A DNA stretch of 6,985 nt from the NCBI GenBank assembly GCA_018816925.1, contig JAHIUP010000062.1, positions 1-6,985 on the forward strand. The letters are read 5' to 3'. Both the position numbers and the translations under genes were made by a program. How positions within the stretch are numbered: the stretch's first letter is position 1; each line of letters begins with the position of its first letter. The notes beneath the pieces were generated by a model. That model was not told the origin of the DNA. It ran no database searches and saw only the letters and a list, made by a program, of their open reading frames with translations. This stretch comes from Patescibacteria group bacterium (GTDB lineage Bacteria > Patescibacteriota > Minisyncoccia > Minisyncoccales > UBA10102). Positions 4,215-6,985 of the stretch are shown one piece after another.

Positions 4215-5236
4215 TTAGAAGAACAAGAATATTGTATGCGTTCCTTCTCCTTTTGCTTGCTGGGGCTCTTGGCGTTGCGTATTTGCCGAGGAATGTCTTG
4301 TCTTCAGCGGAACAGATATTCCTTGTTCAAAGGGGAGAGGGAGGAAGAGAGATTGCCCTGCGTCTGGAGCAGGAGGGACTCATCTGGTCTGCCCCCGCCT
4401 TCCGTCTCCTTGCTCTTACTATGGGAGCGGCAGATGAACTCCAGACAGGCGCCTACGAGTTCAGTCCTTCTATGAGCTCCCTTACCATTCTCCGGAAAAT
4501 GAGAGATGGGGATATGCTCAAGGAACGCCTCACGATTCCCGAGGGCTGGAACCTTCGAGATATCGCATGGAAACTCGAGGGCATGGGCAAGTTCCAGGCA
4601 GAGGAGTTATTTGAGGTTGCGGGATTCCCTGCCGTGGACTACCGGAAGGCCCTAGACCTCCCACCTCCCCAGGACTTCCGAGAGATGTTCCCGTTCCTTT
4701 CAGATAAGCCATCCTATGTGGGGCTCGAGGGATTTCTCTTCCCGGATACCTATGAGCTTACTATTGAAGAGACGCCCGAGCTTCTCGTGCGCCGCATGCT
4801 GCAGAACTTCCAGGAGAAATATGGCACCCTGGCAGGAACCCAGGGTGAGAACGTGTATGAGGTGGTAGTTATGGCCTCTTTGCTGGAGAAGGAGGTACAA
4901 AGCATGGAAGACAAGCGAGTGGTTGCGGGAATCCTGTTTAAGCGCCTTGAGTACGGTATGCCTTTGCAGGTAGACGCCACCATTTCCTACATTACCGGCG
5001 AGAGGAACGTAGCAATCTCCCGCGCTGACTTGGAGCGTGATTCTCCCTACAACACTTACTTGTATACCGGTCTTCCATTGGGGCCTATTGCCAATCCCGG
5101 GGTAGAAAGCATGGAGGCGGCCCTCAACCCGACAGAGAGTCCTTATTTGTATTACCTTTCCACTAAAGAGGGCGAAACCATTTTTAGCAGAACCCTAGAA
5201 GAACATAATATCGCGAAGGCGCGCTATTTACGGTGA
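4211..5236 (+). CDS. mltG: endolytic murein transglycosylase MltG
   Basis: Cleaves nascent glycan strands in peptidoglycan at the outer face of the inner membrane and is thought to set strand length. The 341-residue protein has a short basic N-terminus (MIRRTR) and one membrane anchor (about 7-25). A LysM-like part carries the family phrase IPEGWNLRDIA (109-119), then GLEGFLFPDTYEL (171-183). The catalytic YceG domain has MASLLEKEV (221-229), E226 matching the catalytic glutamate of E. coli MltG, then RLEYGMPLQVDATISY (245-260) and SPYNTYLYTGLPLGPIANPG (278-297). Length matches the family (about 330-350). ATG 4211 was chosen because it overlaps the pcm TGA as ATGA and places the membrane anchor at the start. 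It is the last gene of the membrane-protein-def-pcm-mltG run, followed six bases later by a strong hairpin. Confidence 0.95.
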   Translation: MIRRTRILYAFLLLLLAGALGVAYLPRNVLSSAEQIFLVQRGEGGREIALRLEQEGLIWSAPAFRLLALTMGAADELQTGAYEFSPSMSSLTILRKMRDGDMLKERLTIPEGWNLRDIAWKLEGMGKFQAEELFEVAGFPAVDYRKALDLPPPQDFREMFPFLSDKPSYVGLEGFLFPDTYELTIEETPELLVRRMLQNFQEKYGTLAGTQGENVYEVVVMASLLEKEVQSMEDKRVVAGILFKRLEYGMPLQVDATISYITGERNVAISRADLERDSPYNTYLYTGLPLGPIANPGVESMEAALNPTESPYLYYLSTKEGETIFSRTLEEHNIAKARYLR

Positions 5237-5241
5237 AAAAT

Positions 5242-5272
5242 GAGGCGGGTGAAACCCGGTTTCACCCGCCTC
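5242..5272. terminator. 13-bp perfect hairpin after mltG
   Basis: GAGGCGGGTGAAA (5242-5254) pairs perfectly with TTTCACCCGCCTC (5260-5272) around CCCGG. On the plus strand no T run follows; a -35 box begins at 5275. On the minus strand the hairpin is followed by ATTTTT, a textbook intrinsic terminator orientation, though no minus-strand gene is seen to its right until 6527. It probably ends mltG transcription from the plus side as a U-less hairpin and may work both ways. Confidence 0.6.
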
Positions 5273-5274
5273 CA

Positions 5275-5303
5275 TTGACAGATTTCTGCAAAAGGCATAT
5301 ACT
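5275..5303 (+). promoter_or_regulatory. strong sigma70-type promoter for rplJ-rplL
   Basis: TTGACA (5275-5280), a 17-base spacer and TATACT (5298-5303): a perfect -35, five of six at -10, ideal spacing. The predicted start at about 5309-5310 coincides with the first base pairs of the leader stem at 5308-5358. It is the best promoter in the window, as expected for ribosomal protein genes. Confidence 0.85.
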
Positions 5304-5307
5304 CAAA

Positions 5308-5380
5308 CTTGCCAAAGCAGAACTCAAGCTAGTGACCCTTGAGCCTGCAACGGGCAAGGAGCCGGCGGAGGGCCGGTTCC
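5308..5380 (+). promoter_or_regulatory. rplJ leader, 5' structured domain (possible L10 binding site)
   Basis: A long stem with two internal loops: CTTGCC (5308-5313) with GGCAAG (5353-5358), then GCAG (5317-5320) with CTGC (5345-5348), then CTCAAG (5323-5328) with CTTGAG (5338-5343). The internal loops are AAA/AACG and AA/C. A second hairpin pairs GGAGCCGGC (5358-5366) with GCCGGTTCC (5372-5380); the two share base 5358. In bacteria the L10-L12 complex commonly binds a leader upstream of rplJ to repress it, mimicking its 23S rRNA site. The position and asymmetric internal loops fit such a site, but I did not match a consensus. Confidence 0.5.
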
Positions 5381-5388
5381 ATCCAAAG

Positions 5389-5438
5389 GGGGGGCTTGGA
5401 CGTTTCGACTCATCCTTTCAAGCCCCCCTCCCTTTTTT
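5389..5438 (+). terminator. first leader terminator upstream of rplJ
   Basis: GGGGGGCTTG (5389-5398) pairs perfectly with CAAGCCCCCC (5419-5428) around a 20-base loop; TCCC and then six T (5433-5438) follow. It lies within the transcribed leader about 80 nt after the predicted start, so it is more likely a regulated attenuator than a gene-end signal. Which sequence would act as antiterminator is unclear; CAAGC (5325-5329) in the upstream domain could pair with GCTTG (5394-5398). Confidence 0.72.
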
Positions 5439-5439
5439 C

Positions 5440-5522
5440 TCCGCAGACCGCAGGTTTCCTTTATGGCATAAACCCTGCGTAGGGGATACCCTTCCAGAAT
5501 ATGGGAGGGATATGTCTGCGGA
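5440..5522 (+). promoter_or_regulatory. three-way junction in the rplJ leader, competes with second terminator
   Basis: TCCGCAGAC (5440-5448) pairs perfectly with GTCTGCGGA (5514-5522), closing a junction with two hairpins: CGCAGG (5449-5454) with CCTGCG (5474-5479), and CCCTTCC (5489-5495) with GGGAGGG (5503-5509, one T-G pair). The 3' closing strand contains CTGCGG (5516-5521), which is also the left arm of the terminator at 5516-5539, so the two folds exclude each other. CCGCAG occurs three times as a possible partner (5441-5446, 5448-5453, 5527-5532). It is a likely ligand- or protein-sensing switch, with L10 the obvious candidate effector by position. Confidence 0.62.
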
Positions 5523-5539
5523 ACCCCCGCAGTTTTTTT
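5516..5539 (+). terminator. second leader terminator, abutting the rplJ start codon
   Basis: CTGCGG (5516-5521) pairs with CCGCAG (5527-5532) around AACCC, followed by seven T (5533-5539) that run straight into the rplJ ATG at 5540. Form and T run are those of an intrinsic terminator. No Shine-Dalgarno can fit between it and the start codon, so the same hairpin could also affect ribosome access. Confidence 0.72.
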
Positions 5540-6055
5540 ATGGCAAAGACCAAATCCCAAAAACAGGAAATTGAAGAAGGACTAAAAGAGAAGCTGGAGC
5601 GCCAGAAGGCCTTGGTGTTTGTGGATTACCGGGGTCTGGGAGTGAAAGACCTCAATGTTTTGCGTTCCCAGCTTAGGGCGAAGGAAGCCCAGATGCAGGT
5701 TGTGAAAAAGACCCTGCTCTCAAGGGCTCTTGCGGAACATGGAATCGCCATGAACCTACGTCCCCTGGAAGGCCAGCTTGCCGCAGTGTTCGCTTTCGGT
5801 GATCCGCTTGCCGCACTCAAGGAGGTGTATGCCTTTGGGAAGAAGGCGGGAAAACTGAATATCCTCGCTGGATTCCTGGAGGGGCGGGAAATGGATGGAG
5901 CGACCCTCCAGCGCATCTCCCTCCTTCCTTCAAGGGAACAGCTTCTGGGTCAGTTGGTAGGAACCATGGCAGCTCCCCTGACGGGATTTATGGGTGTGTT
6001 GCAGGGAAACATAAAAGGTCTGGTATATATCTTGGCGCAGAAAGCCAAGCAATAA
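5540..6055 (+). CDS. rplJ: 50S ribosomal protein L10
   Basis: L10 anchors the L7/L12 dimers to the 23S rRNA to form the ribosomal stalk that recruits translation GTPases; in many bacteria it represses its own operon through the leader. The 171-residue protein begins MAKTKSQKQEIEEGLKEKL and contains the family core ALVFVDYRGLGVKDLNVLRSQL with VVKKTLLSRAL, then the mid-domain LEGQLAAVFAFGDPLAALK. The C-terminal helix (roughly 130-171, through LVYILAQKAKQ) would carry the L12 sites. Length is typical (165-180). ATG 5540 was chosen from the MAK family start; in-frame ATG 5501 lies inside the leader structures. There is no Shine-Dalgarno, only a T run. It is followed after 16 bases by rplL. rplK and rplA, its usual upstream partners, are absent here. 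Confidence 0.95.
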   Translation: MAKTKSQKQEIEEGLKEKLERQKALVFVDYRGLGVKDLNVLRSQLRAKEAQMQVVKKTLLSRALAEHGIAMNLRPLEGQLAAVFAFGDPLAALKEVYAFGKKAGKLNILAGFLEGREMDGATLQRISLLPSREQLLGQLVGTMAAPLTGFMGVLQGNIKGLVYILAQKAKQ

Positions 6056-6071
6056 TTAGAAATTTACACTT

Positions 6072-6488
6072 ATGGCAAAAGAAACAAAAGAAGAAATCCT
6101 CGCAGTTCCCGAAAAGTTCAAATCGTTAGTGGAATCCATAGAAAAGCTTTCTGTCCTGGAGTTGGCCGAACTTGTGAAGATTCTCGAAGAGAAGTTTGGT
6201 GTGTCGGCTGCCGTCCCAATGGCGGCTGCGGCCCCCGCAGATGAGGGGGAAGCCGCGGCAGAAGAGAAATCTTCCTTCGACGTGGTGCTCGCAGCCGTTG
6301 GAGAGCAGAAGATTGAGGTTATTAAGGTGGTGCGGGATGTGACCGGAAAAGGTCTCAAGGAAGCGAAGGACCTCGTGGATGCTGCGGTGTCCGAGCCCCA
6401 AGTCCTAAAAGAAGGGGCAGGGAAGGATGAGGCGCAAGAGCTTCAGCAGAAGCTTACGGGAGTAGGAGCAAAGGTAGAGCTTAAGTAA
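6072..6488 (+). CDS. rplL: 50S ribosomal protein L7/L12
   Basis: The mobile stalk protein, present as dimers bound to L10, which contacts EF-Tu, EF-G, IF2 and RF3. The 138 residues show an N-terminal dimerisation helix pair (KLSVLELAELVKILEEKFGV, 25-44), an Ala/Glu-rich hinge (45-66) and the globular C-terminal domain (67-138), with FDVVLAAVGEQKIEVIKVVR and TGKGLKEAKDLVDAA and the usual GAKVELK end. It is about 15 residues longer than most L7/L12, mainly at the N-terminus (MAKETKEEILAVPEKFKSLV). No good internal ATG precedes the first helix, so 6072 is kept. No Shine-Dalgarno; the leader is AT-rich. Co-transcribed with rplJ and followed directly by a terminator. Confidence 0.96.
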   Translation: MAKETKEEILAVPEKFKSLVESIEKLSVLELAELVKILEEKFGVSAAVPMAAAAPADEGEAAAEEKSSFDVVLAAVGEQKIEVIKVVRDVTGKGLKEAKDLVDAAVSEPQVLKEGAGKDEAQELQQKLTGVGAKVELK

Positions 6489-6493
6489 GAGGG

Positions 6494-6528
6494 TCCCGTC
6501 AGTCCATGGACTGGCGGGATTTTCTTTT
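6494..6528 (+). terminator. intrinsic terminator of rplJ-rplL
   Basis: TCCCGTCAGTCC (6494-6505) pairs with GGACTGGCGGGA (6508-6519), one T-G pair, around a minimal centre CCATGG that must open. It is followed by TTTTCTTTT (6520-6528). It is the best classical terminator in the window. The T run overlaps the last two bases of the convergent gene's stop codon, so the two genes share the end region. Confidence 0.88.
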
Positions 6529-6985
6529 AGGGAATCTTTATGGTGACAATGTTCCCTTCCTGAAGGAGGAATAGGGTTTTGGCGTCAGGAGACAAGGCGG
6601 CATCTAGAAGCTGACGGCTTCTGTATTGAGATGTGAGTTCCCCATTCTTATTCATGACGACCACGCGGCCTTCTTTTGTGTCTATAAGGAAGAGAAGGGG
6701 AGTGTCTACTTGAGTGAGAAGGCGCACTATCTTCGCGTTTTTAGGGTATGCGGGAAAGGCGAATGTCTCCTCGTATTTTCCTTTCCAGAAACGCATGGTC
6801 TCTCCTTGTTCTGTTGCGGTCCAGATGTTTCCATCAATTACGGCAGACGCGGTTCCTTCAGCGGGCTTTCTGGAATCTTCTGCGGTCCACGCCTGCGGTT
6901 GGGAGTCGAGTGTGGCGTATCGGTAAATCTCTCCCTGCGTGTTGTCGAACACGTAGAGCCCTGAAAAGTACCCCGCCATGGCGTC
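6527..6985 (-). CDS. beta-propeller-like protein, C-terminal part (partial)
   Basis: The frame is open from the window edge to a TAA at 6529-6527, giving 152 residues. The N-terminus lies outside the window; the ATG at 6979-6977 is probably internal, as DA precedes it in frame. Repeated blocks of about 40-50 residues alternate hydrophobic strands with aspartates, such as GLYVFDNTQGEIYRYA, SAVIDGNIWTATEQGETMRFW, PLLFLIDTKEGRVVVMNKNGEL and DAALSPDAKTLFLLQEGNIVTIKI. This is the look of an NHL/YVTN/WD-type propeller. Similar C-terminal blades follow other domains in long CPR proteins, as I recall, but family membership cannot be proven here. There is no catalytic residue to point to. It converges on rplL, so its promoter is outside the window. 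Confidence 0.72.
   Translation of the reverse strand, partial: DAMAGYFSGLYVFDNTQGEIYRYATLDSQPQAWTAEDSRKPAEGTASAVIDGNIWTATEQGETMRFWKGKYEETFAFPAYPKNAKIVRLLTQVDTPLLFLIDTKEGRVVVMNKNGELTSQYRSRQLLDAALSPDAKTLFLLQEGNIVTIKIP

Noticed and set aside
5233..5574. 113-codon plus frame between mltG and rplJ
   Set aside because: It runs through the mltG hairpin, the promoter, both leader terminators and into rplJ in another frame. The region is better explained as promoter plus regulatory leader.

Overview
The window looks like part of the chromosome of a streamlined, probably Candidate Phyla Radiation (Patescibacteria/Parcubacteria-like) bacterium. Reasons: ordinary bacterial housekeeping genes are packed with 4-base overlaps, most starts have no Shine-Dalgarno sequence, the three tRNA genes encode no CCA, KH-protein and trmD genes are neighbours with no rimM between them, and rplJ-rplL stands apart from rplK-rplA. 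TGA is a normal stop here, so this is not an SR1/Gracilibacteria-type code. The lineage call is inference from style; no marker search was possible.

Layout. Positions 1-57 may be the tail of an upstream gene. Positions 61-345 look like a multi-hairpin non-coding RNA of unknown family, followed by a hairpin with a short T run (350-388). An 84-base inverted repeat (397-480) lies directly against a sigma70-type promoter (482-510), which drives a KH-domain RNA-binding protein (577-888) and trmD (950-1648). A U-less hairpin covers the trmD stop codon and touches the next promoter (1672-1700), which drives tRNA-Tyr(GTA). Just downstream of that tRNA its 3' end is repeated, split by a 39-base double-hairpin insert (1803-1870). 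Next come tRNA-Thr(GGT), rpmG (L33, 59 aa), tRNA-Trp(CCA) and a tight run of a seven-helix membrane protein, def, pcm and mltG; the four protein genes are joined by ATGA stop/start overlaps. A 13-bp hairpin (5242-5272) closes this unit.

A near-consensus promoter (5275-5303) then starts a leader of about 230 nt in front of rplJ-rplL. The leader holds a basal multi-loop hairpin, an intrinsic terminator (5389-5438), a three-way junction (5440-5522) and a second terminator (5516-5539). The last two compete for the same bases, and the final T run touches the rplJ start codon. This is probably an autogenous L10-type attenuation leader of unusual tandem design. A classical terminator (6494-6528) ends rplJL and meets a convergent, partial beta-propeller-like gene (6527-6985, minus strand).

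Functional theme: translation (L33, L10, L7/L12, three tRNAs, TrmD, deformylase, KH protein), plus protein repair (Pcm) and peptidoglycan strand termination (MltG). There is no sign of phage, insertion sequence, CRISPR or defence genes. The interest lies in the RNA structures, the tRNA-derived repeat and the gene overlaps.
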